Shown here in pieces: positions 36,702 through 45,773 of a stretch of 64,000 nucleotides of DNA (the stretch's first letter is position 1; each line of letters starts with the position of its first letter). The notes under the pieces were generated by a model. It had not been told where the DNA came from and did not search any database. It worked only from the letters and a program-made list of their open reading frames with translations. The stretch is from Sediminibacterium sp. GTDB taxonomy: Bacteria > Bacteroidota > Bacteroidia > Chitinophagales > Chitinophagaceae. The DNA is taken from positions 62,001 through 126,000 of the forward strand of contig NZ_JAHVAA010000002.1 of the NCBI RefSeq assembly GCF_019264485.1, written 5' to 3'. The position numbers and the translations under genes were made by a program.

Positions 36702-37853
36702 ATGAATAAAAGCCGGATTACTATTTTATTGTGCATCGCACTAATTTATGGTGTACTCAGTTTTACTACCAGAACACAAAACAGTTCATTAAAAGAAGCA
36801 TACAAAGATGTTTTTCTAATGGGTGCTGCTGTAAATGATGCCATTGTTTCGGGTTCCGATAAATTATCGCAGGAAATTGTTGTAAAACAATTCAACAGCA
36901 TTACACTTGAAAACTCCATGAAAGCGGCATTAATTAATCCACAGCCGGGTGTTTTCAATTTTGGTCCCGCTGATGCATTTGTTGCATTTGGTGAAGCCCA
37001 TAAAATGTTTATTGTAGGACATACACTGGTATGGCATAACCAGGTTCCGGCCTGGTTCTTTACCAATGCCAGTGGAAAAGCCAACACAAAAGCAGAACAA
37101 ATTGAACGCCTACGCAGTCATATTGAAAAAGTAGCCGGTCGCTATGCAGGAAGGGTACATGCATGGGATGTTGTGAATGAAGTAATAGATAACGACGGTA
37201 GTTACAGACCTACAAGTTGGGTAAACGCTTTTGGCAATGGCGATACGTTGGTGAAATATGCTTTCAAATTTGCCAGCCAGTATGCACCCAATACCGAATT
37301 ATACTACAATGATTTTAACGCATGGCGGCCAACAAAAAGAGATGGTATTGTTCGCATGGTGAAAATGTTGCAAAAAGAAGGTATCAGGATTGATGGTGTA
37401 GGTATTCAGGGGCATTGGGGTCTTAATTATCCGACAAATGAGTATATCGAAGCAGCCATTGATGCTTATGCTGCAACAGGTGTTAAAGTAATGATTACCG
37501 AGCTGGATGTAGATGTTTTGCCACTCACCAAAGAAGGACAAATTATTGGTCAGGGTATGAGCGACAGACAGTTTCAGCTTGAAGAGTTTAAGACATTCCT
37601 CGATCCTTATCAAAAAGGGTTACCGGATGATGTGCAACAACAATTAACCAATCGTTACAAGGAATTATTTAATATCTTTTACGGGAAAAAAGATAAAATA
37701 GCGCGGGTTACCTGTTGGGGTATTCATGATGGTATGAGCTGGAAGAACGATTACCCGATACCCAATCGCACCAATTATCCATTGCTCTGGAACAGGAATA
37801 GGCAGCCTAAACCTGCATTTCAGGCTATACTGGATATTCCGGTAAAAAAATAA
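36702..37853 (+). CDS. GH10 endo-1,4-beta-xylanase
   Basis: A 383-residue glycoside hydrolase family 10 enzyme that cleaves xylan chains. The acid/base E160 lies in WDVVNEVIDNDG and the nucleophile E267 in ITELDVDVLP; the HTLVWHNQVPAWFF segment and the GIQGHWGLNYP segment complete the active site. From ATG 36702 there is a signal peptide (ITILLCIALIYGVLSF), without a clear lipobox. An in-frame start at 36627 would overlap the FAH gene and hide the signal. No carbohydrate-binding module is present. It is the only polysaccharide-degrading gene in the operon and points to xylan as the sugar source. Confidence 0.95.
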   Translation: MNKSRITILLCIALIYGVLSFTTRTQNSSLKEAYKDVFLMGAAVNDAIVSGSDKLSQEIVVKQFNSITLENSMKAALINPQPGVFNFGPADAFVAFGEAHKMFIVGHTLVWHNQVPAWFFTNASGKANTKAEQIERLRSHIEKVAGRYAGRVHAWDVVNEVIDNDGSYRPTSWVNAFGNGDTLVKYAFKFASQYAPNTELYYNDFNAWRPTKRDGIVRMVKMLQKEGIRIDGVGIQGHWGLNYPTNEYIEAAIDAYAATGVKVMITELDVDVLPLTKEGQIIGQGMSDRQFQLEEFKTFLDPYQKGLPDDVQQQLTNRYKELFNIFYGKKDKIARVTCWGIHDGMSWKNDYPIPNRTNYPLLWNRNRQPKPAFQAILDIPVKK

Positions 37854-37872
37854 ATACATCCAATTCAAACAT

Positions 37873-39183
37873 ATGGAACTGCTTGTCATTTTATTTGCGA
37901 TTTGCCTGCAACTTTTTTTGACTTATAAAAAAGTAAGCCCGTTTTTATCATTGCTTATCGTTGCTATTTTATCCGGCATTTTCCTCGGCATGGAACCCAT
38001 GCAGATCATTAAATCAGTGGAGAAAGGGGTGGCCAATACTTTGGGTGGTCTGGCGTTAATTATTTGTCTTGGTGCTATCCTTGGTAAAATACTGGAAACT
38101 GGTGGTGCAGCAGAAAAAATTGCACGTACGCTGATCAATGGTTTTGGAGAAAAAAATATTCAATGGGCTATCATGCTCACTGGTTTTTTTATTGGTATCC
38201 CGTTGTATTATAATGCAGGTTTTGTAATACTGGTACCACTGGTTTTTTCCATTGCCCATAAGGCAAAACTACCTTTATTGTATGTTGCTATACCCATGGC
38301 GGCTGCATTATCAACCACGCATTGTTTTCTTCCTCCCCACCCGAGCCCTGTTTTCCTGGTCAATGCATTTAAAGCTGATATGGGGAAAACACTGATCTAT
38401 GGACTAATCATTACAATTCCTGTAGTAATTGTTGCCGGGCCTTTTCTGGGGCGTTTATTGAAAAAAACAGAAGTTACTATCAAGTCATTTCTTTTTACTT
38501 CTGAAGCAGAAAATACAAAAGAACTACCTGCTGCTCTACCCAGTTTTCTCATTGGCCTTTTACCTGTTATACTGATTACCATGGCAGTGATTGCCAATTA
38601 TTTTTTACCCGATCAATTGTTAAAGAAAACGCTTTTGTTTATCGGCGATCCAACCATTGCTTTGTTATTATCAGTATTCCTCGCCATCGGTGTTTTTGGA
38701 TTGAAAAGAGGAAACAGTATGGAAACCATTACCAAATGGTTAAATGAAGCCATTTCAGGTATTGCTGTTATTCTACTGATTATTACTGCGGGTGGAATTT
38801 TCAAGCAGGTTTTACAGGATAGTGGAACAGACCAATACATTGCTTCATTCAGCAGTAAATGGCAAATGCCCCCGTTAATCTTTGCATGGGTGGTTACTGC
38901 ATTACTCAGAATTGCCATAGGTTCAGCTACTGTTGCCGGAATTACAGCTGCCAGCGTTGTTACCCCCTTAGTGGCAGCGGGCAATGTATCACCAGAATTG
39001 ATGGTATTGGCTATAGGCACCGGAAGTGTATTCGGATCTCATATCAATGATTCTGGCTTTTGGATGTTTAAAGAATTTTTCAACCTGACCCTCAAACAAA
39101 CATTCCTCTCCTGGTCTGTTATGGAAGCCACTATATCTGTGTTAGGGATCATTGGAGTGTTACTGTTAAATCTGGTGATTTAA
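37873..39183 (+). CDS. GntP-family permease (aldonate:H+ symporter)
   Basis: A 436-residue inner-membrane transporter with about twelve helices. Family marks include the N-terminal helix pair, the GGLALIICLGAILGKILETGG segment, the GIPLYYNAGFVILVPL region, the TTHCFLPPHPSPV motif and the GSATVAGITAASVV helix near the end, all typical of GntP/gluconate permeases. It starts 19 bp after the xylanase gene and closes the operon. In this setting it most likely brings in the aldonate made outside the cytoplasm. The gene ends 27 bp before a strong hairpin shared with the convergent ABC genes. Confidence 0.95.
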   Translation: MELLVILFAICLQLFLTYKKVSPFLSLLIVAILSGIFLGMEPMQIIKSVEKGVANTLGGLALIICLGAILGKILETGGAAEKIARTLINGFGEKNIQWAIMLTGFFIGIPLYYNAGFVILVPLVFSIAHKAKLPLLYVAIPMAAALSTTHCFLPPHPSPVFLVNAFKADMGKTLIYGLIITIPVVIVAGPFLGRLLKKTEVTIKSFLFTSEAENTKELPAALPSFLIGLLPVILITMAVIANYFLPDQLLKKTLLFIGDPTIALLLSVFLAIGVFGLKRGNSMETITKWLNEAISGIAVILLIITAGGIFKQVLQDSGTDQYIASFSSKWQMPPLIFAWVVTALLRIAIGSATVAGITAASVVTPLVAAGNVSPELMVLAIGTGSVFGSHINDSGFWMFKEFFNLTLKQTFLSWSVMEATISVLGIIGVLLLNLVI

Positions 39184-39209
39184 ACAGAGAAGTAAGAAAT
39201 TAATAAATA

Positions 39210-39273
39210 AGGAATATGAAATAAGAAATCAGAAAATAGAATCCCACTTTCTGATTTCTTATTTCTTATTCCT
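39210..39273. terminator. Quasi-palindromic bidirectional terminator
   Basis: The arms 39210-39235 and 39248-39273 pair over 26 positions with a single mismatch around a 12-nt loop. They consist of short AT-rich words such as AATAAGAAAT and their complements. It lies between convergent gene ends (GntP and the ABC permease). Confidence 0.8.
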
Positions 39274-39279
39274 AATTTC

Positions 39280-40620
39280 CTAATTTTTCTTAACCGCCCA
39301 CTTCCACAGCTCTTTCCAGGTAACTTTTTTACCGTACATCAGGATACCGGTACGATAAATTTTAGCGGCAAGCCAGGTGGTTCCGAAGAAACCGAGTATC
39401 AGGAATACCATACTCAATATGAGTTGAAATACGGTTACCCCATCTGGTATACCATGTGCCACCCTCGCCATCATAACAATGGGTGATGTAAGCGGAAACA
39501 GACTTCCGAAAACCGCCAGGCTTCCATTAGGATTATTCACGGCCTGCATCATGATAACAATGGCAAAGATGATCGGCATCATAATAGGTAATAACAGGCT
39601 CTGTGCATCCTGCATATCTTCATTGGCAGCACTACCTACAGCAGCAAACAAAGAAGCATACATAAAGTATCCACCCAGGAAATAGAATATAAAACAACCG
39701 ATAATCAAAGGGAAATTGATTTCATTTAATCCTGCCATAATACCACTGAGTGCGCCAGACTGTTTGGCTGTTTCGGCAGCAGCCATCATACCGGGCTGAA
39801 CAGGCTGCGTTTGCATTTGTTCAAACAGTTGAGGGAACAATACCGGAATCAATAACTGAATGGCAAAAATCAACACCCCCCATATAATAAACTGTAATAA
39901 ACCTACGGCACCAATACCAATAATCTTACCCATCATTAATTGAAAAGGCTTTACGCTACTGATGATTACTTCAGCAATACGGCTTACTTTTTCTTCTACT
40001 ACCCCTCTCATTACCATAGTACCGTAAATAAAGAGAATGATATAGATCATAAACCCGGAAACAAAACCAACACCATAACTCAAGCCTACTTTTGTCTGGT
40101 TCTCCGTTTTACCTGATGAACTTGAAAAAATAATGGATTCTTTCTGGTTCTGGATGCTATCGAGTTGCGTCTTTGAAATATTCATGGCCATCAGGCGCTT
40201 CTCTTCCAGGGTTTTACTGATACGGTTTTCTATCTTCTCGCGGGTCATGATACCTACCGTTTTAGCCGACCTGAAATGCAGAGAATCTATTGTCTTACTT
40301 GTTATGGAATACCCGGCAGGCACGTAGAGATAGGCATCGTATTCTTTTTGCTCCAGTTTTGTTTTTAATACAGTTGTATCATCTTTTACAAATTCAAAGA
40401 TTACATCACTGCCTTTTTTACTGTCGATTTCACCATTAAAAACATTGGCATTATCTGATACGGCAATTTTGAAATTATCTGAAGACTTTACGGTAAAAAA
40501 GATGATAGCGGCATAAAAAGCAAAAATGAGTACGGGTACCCCAATCGTGGTTAACAGAAATGTTTTTTTCTGAACCCTGGTAAGAAATTCTCTTTTGGCT
40601 ACTAATGATATTTTATTCAT
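39280..40620 (-). CDS. ABC-2-type permease protein (NatB-like)
   Basis: A 446-residue membrane component of an ABC exporter. The N-terminal helix (TTIGVPVLIFAFYAAIIFFT) is followed by a large extracytoplasmic domain (about 45-190, with KSGSD-like and charged segments), then five to six helices from about 190 onward with the ABC-2 signature VEEKVSRIAEVIISSVKPFQLMMGK. It follows the ATPase gene by 34 bp, so the pair forms one exporter. NatAB-like systems export sodium or other toxic ions in some bacteria; the cargo here is not known. Confidence 0.92.
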   Translation of the reverse strand: MNKISLVAKREFLTRVQKKTFLLTTIGVPVLIFAFYAAIIFFTVKSSDNFKIAVSDNANVFNGEIDSKKGSDVIFEFVKDDTTVLKTKLEQKEYDAYLYVPAGYSITSKTIDSLHFRSAKTVGIMTREKIENRISKTLEEKRLMAMNISKTQLDSIQNQKESIIFSSSSGKTENQTKVGLSYGVGFVSGFMIYIILFIYGTMVMRGVVEEKVSRIAEVIISSVKPFQLMMGKIIGIGAVGLLQFIIWGVLIFAIQLLIPVLFPQLFEQMQTQPVQPGMMAAAETAKQSGALSGIMAGLNEINFPLIIGCFIFYFLGGYFMYASLFAAVGSAANEDMQDAQSLLLPIMMPIIFAIVIMMQAVNNPNGSLAVFGSLFPLTSPIVMMARVAHGIPDGVTVFQLILSMVFLILGFFGTTWLAAKIYRTGILMYGKKVTWKELWKWAVKKN

Positions 40621-40654
40621 AAATTATGTAGTTAGTTGGTTGAAGGGAAACTTT

Positions 40655-41596
40655 TTAATCTACTTGCTGAAACGATCTGGTTCGGGCATTACTGCCTTCT
40701 ACCAGGCGGATAAATATTTCGTTAAGCGATGGAAGAATTTCATTGAAAGCTTCTACAGTAACACCCTGCTGCAGAAAATGCATCAGGATATCGTTACTTT
40801 TAAACCCTTCATTAATCTTCAATACATAGCCATTGCCCTTGTCTTCAAGAATACTAAAAGCCTGACTACCCACATTAATATTTTCGCCCTGAATTTTTAT
40901 ACTGAATTTATTCTCTTTAAAACTTTGTTTGATGCCTGACACTGAACCATCCAGCACTTTTTTACCGAGGTTCATCAAAATAATATGATCACATATTTCC
41001 TCTACCTGCTCCATCCGGTGCGTACTGAAAATAATGGTTGATCCTCTTTTGGCGAGTCCGAATATTTCATCCTTAATCAGATTGGCATTTAAAGGGTCAA
41101 GTCCACTGAAAGGCTCGTCGAGGATAATAAGTTTGGGTTCATGTAATACCGTCGTTACAAACTGTAGTTTTTGGCTCATCCCTTTACTCAGGTCTTCTAC
41201 TTTTTTATTCCACCATGTTTCCATTTCCAGTTTCTTAAACCAGAACCTTATTTTTTCCATGGCTTCGGTCTTACTCAATCCCTTTAACTGGGCCAGGTAA
41301 AGCGCCTGCTCACCAATTTTCATTTTCTTGTACAGTCCTCTTTCTTCAGGCATATAGCCGATTAGCTGGATATCGTTGATCGGATCGAATTTTTTTCCGT
41401 CCAGCATAATCTCTCCCATATCCGGATAGAAGATTCCGGTAATCATCCGGAGCAATGTGGTTTTACCTGCACCATTCGGTCCGAGCAAACCAAAAATGCT
41501 TCCTTTTTCAATGGAAAAACTGATATCATCCACTGCTTTTTGTGTGGCATAATATTTTCTTAATGCCTGTAGTTCGAGAATCTTACTCATATTCAT
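40655..41596 (-). CDS. ABC transporter ATP-binding protein (NatA-like)
   Basis: A 313-residue nucleotide-binding subunit. Walker A is LLGPNGAGKTTLLRM, the signature is DLSKGMSQKLQFV (a variant of LSGGQ), Walker B and D-loop are LIILDEPFSGLDPLN, and the H-loop His is in IIFSTHRMEQ. The C-terminal 90 residues match the DUF4162-type tail often found in exporters paired with ABC-2 permeases. It is the first gene of the two-gene operon; ATG 41590 is an equally possible start two codons downstream. Confidence 0.95.
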   Translation of the reverse strand: MNMSKILELQALRKYYATQKAVDDISFSIEKGSIFGLLGPNGAGKTTLLRMITGIFYPDMGEIMLDGKKFDPINDIQLIGYMPEERGLYKKMKIGEQALYLAQLKGLSKTEAMEKIRFWFKKLEMETWWNKKVEDLSKGMSQKLQFVTTVLHEPKLIILDEPFSGLDPLNANLIKDEIFGLAKRGSTIIFSTHRMEQVEEICDHIILMNLGKKVLDGSVSGIKQSFKENKFSIKIQGENINVGSQAFSILEDKGNGYVLKINEGFKSNDILMHFLQQGVTVEAFNEILPSLNEIFIRLVEGSNARTRSFQQVD

Positions 41597-41735
41597 GTTT
41601 GGTTAAGGTCTGGGAAAGAGTTTCGGGTGATGAAGGTAATAAATCGCCGTCAACAGCAGGTTAGTAGCCTAAACATTCCAAATATTACAGGAGATGAAAC
41701 CGAATACCCTATTTTCGCAGCCGGTCTTTAAAAAA

Positions 41736-42746
41736 ATGAATATGAAAAGATATATACAACCCATACTGGTGGCTGTTTTAATGGTTTTTTTCATCGTTGG
41801 TTCAGGATGGGGGTTTCTCGTTCACAGAACCATTCATCAACTGGCCGTCTATGAATTACCCGACCCTGTAAGGTCCTTCTTTTACAGGAATATGGAAAAC
41901 CTTGTCAACAATGCCCCAAGACCCGATATCAGAAGGAATGAAGACAGTACAGAAGCCCCCCGACATTTTATTGACTTTGAAATGTATGGTGCTGATGCGG
42001 CGCATAAAATGCCGATGGACTGGCAAAAAGCCATTCAGCTATATTCTAAAGACAGTTTATTGAAATATGGTTACGTGCCATACCATATTATATATATACA
42101 GGGTAAGCTTACACAGGCGTTTAAAATGAAAAATAAGGACAGTATTCTTTTTTATGCCGCCGATCTGGGGCATTATATTGGAGATATACATGTACCCCTG
42201 CATACTACGGTGAATTATGATGGTCAGCTTAGCAATCAAAAAGGGTTACACAGTTTATGGGAGTCTATGATTCCTGAAATTGAAATTGGCAATTACCGTT
42301 TATATTCTGCTCACCAGGCCGTATACCTGAAAAACCCCTCAGATGCTATCTGGAAAGTGGCCCGGGCTAGTTTTAATATGGTACCTGAAATGCTGGCCAA
42401 AGAAAAAGAAGTATCTGCCGCCTTTACTGAAGAGGAGAAATACAGGGTACAGATCAGAAGAGGACGTGAATCGAAAACCTATACCTCAGCATTTGCCAAA
42501 GCTTATGCCGCATCTTTAAAAAACAGTATTAATGACAGACTGATACAATCTGCTGATATGATTGCCAATTTCTGGTACACAGCCTGGGTAGATGCAGGAA
42601 AGCCAGACCTTTCAGGTATAGGCGGACAGCTTACAGAGCAAGAGAAAAAGCAGCTTGAAACAGAATTGTCTGCTTTTAAAAAGAATGAGCTCATTCAGCA
42701 GCAATTACTCATATCTAAAAAACAGACTGAAAACAGCAATAACTGA
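41736..42746 (+). CDS. Zinc-dependent phospholipase C / S1-P1 nuclease-like exported protein
   Basis: An exported, mostly helical zinc hydrolase. A hydrophobic signal ends just before WGFLVHRTIHQLAV, in which a mature N-terminal Trp and nearby His would bind zinc, as in the phospholipase C/S1-P1 nuclease superfamily. Other ligands are in DLGHYIGDIHVPLHTTVN (several His and Asp) and LHSLWESM. The open frame begins at ATG 41694, but the ATG at 41736 gives a more usual signal peptide. I cannot say whether the substrate is phospholipid or nucleic acid; both activities occur in the fold. Divergent from the ABC genes. Confidence 0.82.
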   Translation: MNMKRYIQPILVAVLMVFFIVGSGWGFLVHRTIHQLAVYELPDPVRSFFYRNMENLVNNAPRPDIRRNEDSTEAPRHFIDFEMYGADAAHKMPMDWQKAIQLYSKDSLLKYGYVPYHIIYIQGKLTQAFKMKNKDSILFYAADLGHYIGDIHVPLHTTVNYDGQLSNQKGLHSLWESMIPEIEIGNYRLYSAHQAVYLKNPSDAIWKVARASFNMVPEMLAKEKEVSAAFTEEEKYRVQIRRGRESKTYTSAFAKAYAASLKNSINDRLIQSADMIANFWYTAWVDAGKPDLSGIGGQLTEQEKKQLETELSAFKKNELIQQQLLISKKQTENSNN

Positions 42747-42776
42747 TTATCCGCATTAAACCCCAAAAAATGGGTG

Positions 42777-42808
42777 AAAAAACGGTTGTGGAAACACAGC
42801 CGTTTTTT
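42777..42808 (+). terminator. Rho-independent terminator
   Basis: A 14-bp stem with one G-U pair (42777-42790 with 42795-42808), a GAAA tetraloop and six terminal U, 30 bp after the stop of the zinc hydrolase gene. A textbook intrinsic terminator for that gene. Confidence 0.9.
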
Positions 42809-42851
42809 ATATATTCATTTTTATCGAAAGCCAGAAAGATTTGATTTGTAA

Positions 42852-43541
42852 ATGAAAATCATCAGTAATCATATTGTAGAAGCCATAGCACTTATTACCG
42901 CTGTCTGGAATTACCGGTATATAAAAAACACGAGATATGTTTATTTTATTCCTGTTTTAGCATTTATCCTATTGGGGGAACTTGGGGGAGTGTATTTTGC
43001 TAATCCCCCCAACCTGAGTGTAGCCAAAAATTCACATATATATTTATCACTTGCCATGGTTCAATTTATTTTCTATGGTTATATGTTTTATCAGATTATT
43101 CATTCAAAACGAATGAAACAGATTATTTTTATTGGCACATCTGTAATCTTATTACTGTTGGCCATATGGCTATTCTTTTTTGATAAAATTAGTGTGCCTT
43201 TGACCATTACAAACGGTGTCGCAGGCTTTTTCTTCAGTTGTGTATCCTGTTTTTATTTATACGAAAAAAGTATCACCCCCACTCAAACAGAAGAATCACT
43301 CTTTGGCAATCCTGATTTTTGGTTTGCAATAGGCATACTTATTTTTCGGGTAACGGCTACTATTCCCTTCTTGCTTTATTTTTTCTTAAGCAAGAATCAA
43401 ATATTGTTTTTGGGCAAACCATTGTATCACTTCTTCCCACAGGTATTTAGCGTTGTTTTGTATGGTTGCTTTACAATTGCGATTATTTTATGGAGGAAAA
43501 AAGCTTTATTAACCGCTTCAGAAAATAAGACTGCACAATAA
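42852..43541 (+). CDS. Multi-pass membrane protein, paralog 1 of 3
   Basis: A 229-residue protein with about seven transmembrane segments spaced along its whole length. It begins ISNHIVEAIALITAVWNYRYIKNTRYVYFIP, has a central CVSCFYLYEKSITP segment, then GNPDFWFAIGILIF and a last helix (FPQVFSVVLYGCFTIAIILW). I do not recognise a named family. Its two neighbours are clear paralogs in the same order of motifs, and the cluster ends with a histidine kinase and regulator, so these may be the sensory membrane parts of that system. The C-terminal tail (RKKALLTASENKTAQ) is longer than in the other two copies. Confidence 0.85.
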   Translation: MKIISNHIVEAIALITAVWNYRYIKNTRYVYFIPVLAFILLGELGGVYFANPPNLSVAKNSHIYLSLAMVQFIFYGYMFYQIIHSKRMKQIIFIGTSVILLLLAIWLFFFDKISVPLTITNGVAGFFFSCVSCFYLYEKSITPTQTEESLFGNPDFWFAIGILIFRVTATIPFLLYFFLSKNQILFLGKPLYHFFPQVFSVVLYGCFTIAIILWRKKALLTASENKTAQ

Positions 43542-43591
43542 GATCAAATGAACAGAATAAAAAACAAGATGTCATTTTAATTTTTTTTCCG

Positions 43592-44260
43592 ATGAAAATC
43601 ATCAGTAATCATATTGTAGAAGCCATAGCACTTATTACGGCTATCTGGAACTGGAAGTATATAAAAAATACACGGTATGTCTATTTTATACCTTTTTTAG
43701 CCTTTGTTTTATTAGGAGAGCTTGGAGGCATTTATTTTTCGAGTCCGCCACACCTGAATGCAGAAAAGAATATGCATATCTACCTTACAATTACTATAGT
43801 AGAAACTATTTTTTTTGCATACATTTTTTATCAGATCCTGCAGTCAGAAAAGATAAAACAATTTACTTTCATAGGGTCAACCATCCTCGTATCGCTTATG
43901 ACAGCATGGTTTTTCTTTTTTGTTGATATAAGTGTTTTACTCACCAATACTATCGGCATTACTGGCTTTTTCTTTAGTTGCGTTTCCTGCTTCTATTTAT
44001 ACGAAAAAAATATTACGACTGAGAAAACAGATGAAAATCTTATCAGAAACCCAGATTTCTGGTTTGCGATTGGTGTACTTATTTTTTGGGTCACCTGTAC
44101 TATACCTTTTATTCTTTACTTTTTTTTAAGCAAAAATAAATTATTGATTTTTGGAGTACCGATATACAGACTCTTTCCGCAAATATTCAGTGTGGTTTTA
44201 TATGGCTGCTTTACGATTGCAATTATTTTATCGAGAAAAAATTCATTCCCAAAACGATGA
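43592..44260 (+). CDS. Multi-pass membrane protein, paralog 2 of 3
   Basis: A 222-residue paralog of the preceding gene with the same helix pattern. The first 47 bp of the coding sequence are identical in the two genes (42852-42898 and 43592-43638), more than the amino-acid similarity needs, suggesting a fairly recent duplication or gene conversion at the 5' ends. Shared blocks are LGELGGIYF, CVSCFYLYEKNIT, NPDFWFAIGVLIFWVTCTIPFILYF and a closing SVVLYGCFTIAIIL. Function unknown; probably part of the kinase operon. Confidence 0.85.
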   Translation: MKIISNHIVEAIALITAIWNWKYIKNTRYVYFIPFLAFVLLGELGGIYFSSPPHLNAEKNMHIYLTITIVETIFFAYIFYQILQSEKIKQFTFIGSTILVSLMTAWFFFFVDISVLLTNTIGITGFFFSCVSCFYLYEKNITTEKTDENLIRNPDFWFAIGVLIFWVTCTIPFILYFFLSKNKLLIFGVPIYRLFPQIFSVVLYGCFTIAIILSRKNSFPKR

Positions 44261-44349
44261 TTTTATCATGCTATGAAATAATATTTTTACTCGCCTTTTT
44301 TAGACTACTGCTCAAAAAGAATCATTAAGGCGTAAGACTCGATTATTAA

Positions 44350-45009
44350 ATGAAAATAACTCCTAATCATATTACAGAAGGTATCGCTCTTCTTACAGCG
44401 ATCTGGAACTATAAGTACATCGCTAAGACGAGGTATGTTTATTTTATCCCCTATTTAGCCGTAATTCTATCCGGTGAACTGGGTGCAACTTATTTTTCAG
44501 AACTGCCTAATAAAAGTATTTTTAAGAATAATCATATTTATCTTTTTATTTCGACAATCGAAACAATCTTTTTGGGCTATCAGTTTCATCAGATGTTCAG
44601 GTCTGAAAAAATGAAATATTTTATTCTTAGCAGTACATTATTGATTATTGTATTAAAGATCTTGTTGTTATTTTTTTTTGTTGATATTAGTGTTTTTCTT
44701 TCGAATATCTGGGGTTTAACAGGTTTTTTATATAGTTGTATTGCATGTCTATATCTTTATGAAGTAATTATCTACAGTAATAAACAGGAAGAATTACTGT
44801 TACGCAACCCTGATTTCTGGTTTGCATTAGGAATACTTATTTTTTGGGTTACCTGTACTATTCCATTTATACTTTATTTTTTCCTGAGTAAAAATCAAGT
44901 ATTGATTTTTGGAATACCTATTTACAGATTATTCCCACAGGTATTTAGTGTAGTTTTATATGGCTGCTTTATAGTTGCAATTATTTTATGGAAGAAGTAT
45001 CAAAAGTAA
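44350..45009 (+). CDS. Multi-pass membrane protein, paralog 3 of 3, coupled to the kinase gene
   Basis: A 219-residue third paralog (starts TPNHITEGIALLTAIWNYKYI; contains SGELGATYFSE, CIACLYLYEVIIY, NPDFWFALGILIFWVTC and SVVLYGCFIVAIILW). It is the most diverged of the three. Its last 22 bp overlap the start of the histidine kinase gene, which links translation of the two and is the strongest evidence that this family works with the kinase. The kinase itself has only one transmembrane helix and no obvious sensor domain, so the paralog may supply sensing. Confidence 0.87.
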   Translation: MKITPNHITEGIALLTAIWNYKYIAKTRYVYFIPYLAVILSGELGATYFSELPNKSIFKNNHIYLFISTIETIFLGYQFHQMFRSEKMKYFILSSTLLIIVLKILLLFFFVDISVFLSNIWGLTGFLYSCIACLYLYEVIIYSNKQEELLLRNPDFWFALGILIFWVTCTIPFILYFFLSKNQVLIFGIPIYRLFPQVFSVVLYGCFIVAIILWKKYQK

Positions 45010-45773
45010 TCGTAGTAGGTGTAGTAACAGGAACCATGTTTTTGTTACTTTTTACCCTCATCATGATGATGGTACTCATTAACTATCAGCGCAGGAAGAA
45101 GAAACTGGCCTATGAAAAAAAAGTTATGGAGGCGCAGTTTGAACAGGAACTTTTGCAGACACAACTCGAAATGCAGGAACATACACTTAAAACAGTGAGC
45201 CAGGAAATTCATGACAATGTGGGACAAATCCTCAGCCTTGCAAAAGTAAACCTGAATATACTTTCGATGGAAGGACAGCAGGACCCAAAAATAACTGAAG
45301 TAAAAGAACTCGTAGGAAAAGCCATACAGGAGTTGAGAGCTATCAGTACAGGCTATTTTGCTGATACACTGGTTGAAGAGGGTCTGATTGCTGCAATAAA
45401 GCGGGAATTGACACAGTTGGAAAAAACGGGTATATTCTCCACCTCTTTTCAGGCTGATACAGACCAGTTATCGATCGACAAAACAAGGACCATTTTTATA
45501 TACCGCATGTTTCAGGAAATCTGCAATAATATCATCAAACATGCACAAGCTACTCAAGTAGCTGTTCGCCTAATAATTGAGAAACAACAGATACATATGA
45601 TCATCAGTGACAATGGAAATGGTTTTAACGAATCTGATGAAACATTTAAACCTGGTATGGGATTAAGCAGCATCCGTCAGCGTGCTTTAATGATTGGGGC
45701 AAAAGTAAATATTCAAAGCAGTGCAGGTCAGGGAACCACGATTGAATTAATATTTAATGAAGCAAATACATGA
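44988..45773 (+). CDS. NarL-type sensor histidine kinase (HisKA_3)
   Basis: A 261-residue kinase with one N-terminal transmembrane helix (about 7-32), a short coiled coil (KKKLAYEKKVMEAQFEQELL), the HisKA_3 dimerisation domain with phosphorylated H75 in SQEIHDNVGQIL, and an HATPase with N-box EICNNIIKHAQAT, the DNGNGF G1 box and GMGLSSIRQRA. It lacks any PAS, TPR or extracellular sensor domain, unlike many Bacteroidota kinases of this class. It overlaps the paralog 3 gene by 22 bp and the regulator gene by 4 bp, so all three are coupled. Confidence 0.95.
   Translation: MEEVSKVIVVGVVTGTMFLLLFTLIMMMVLINYQRRKKKLAYEKKVMEAQFEQELLQTQLEMQEHTLKTVSQEIHDNVGQILSLAKVNLNILSMEGQQDPKITEVKELVGKAIQELRAISTGYFADTLVEEGLIAAIKRELTQLEKTGIFSTSFQADTDQLSIDKTRTIFIYRMFQEICNNIIKHAQATQVAVRLIIEKQQIHMIISDNGNGFNESDETFKPGMGLSSIRQRALMIGAKVNIQSSAGQGTTIELIFNEANT

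Noticed and set aside
42852..45009. Frameshifted fragments of one larger gene
   Set aside because: Each of the three paralogs has its own start, full helix pattern and stop, so they are separate tandem copies.
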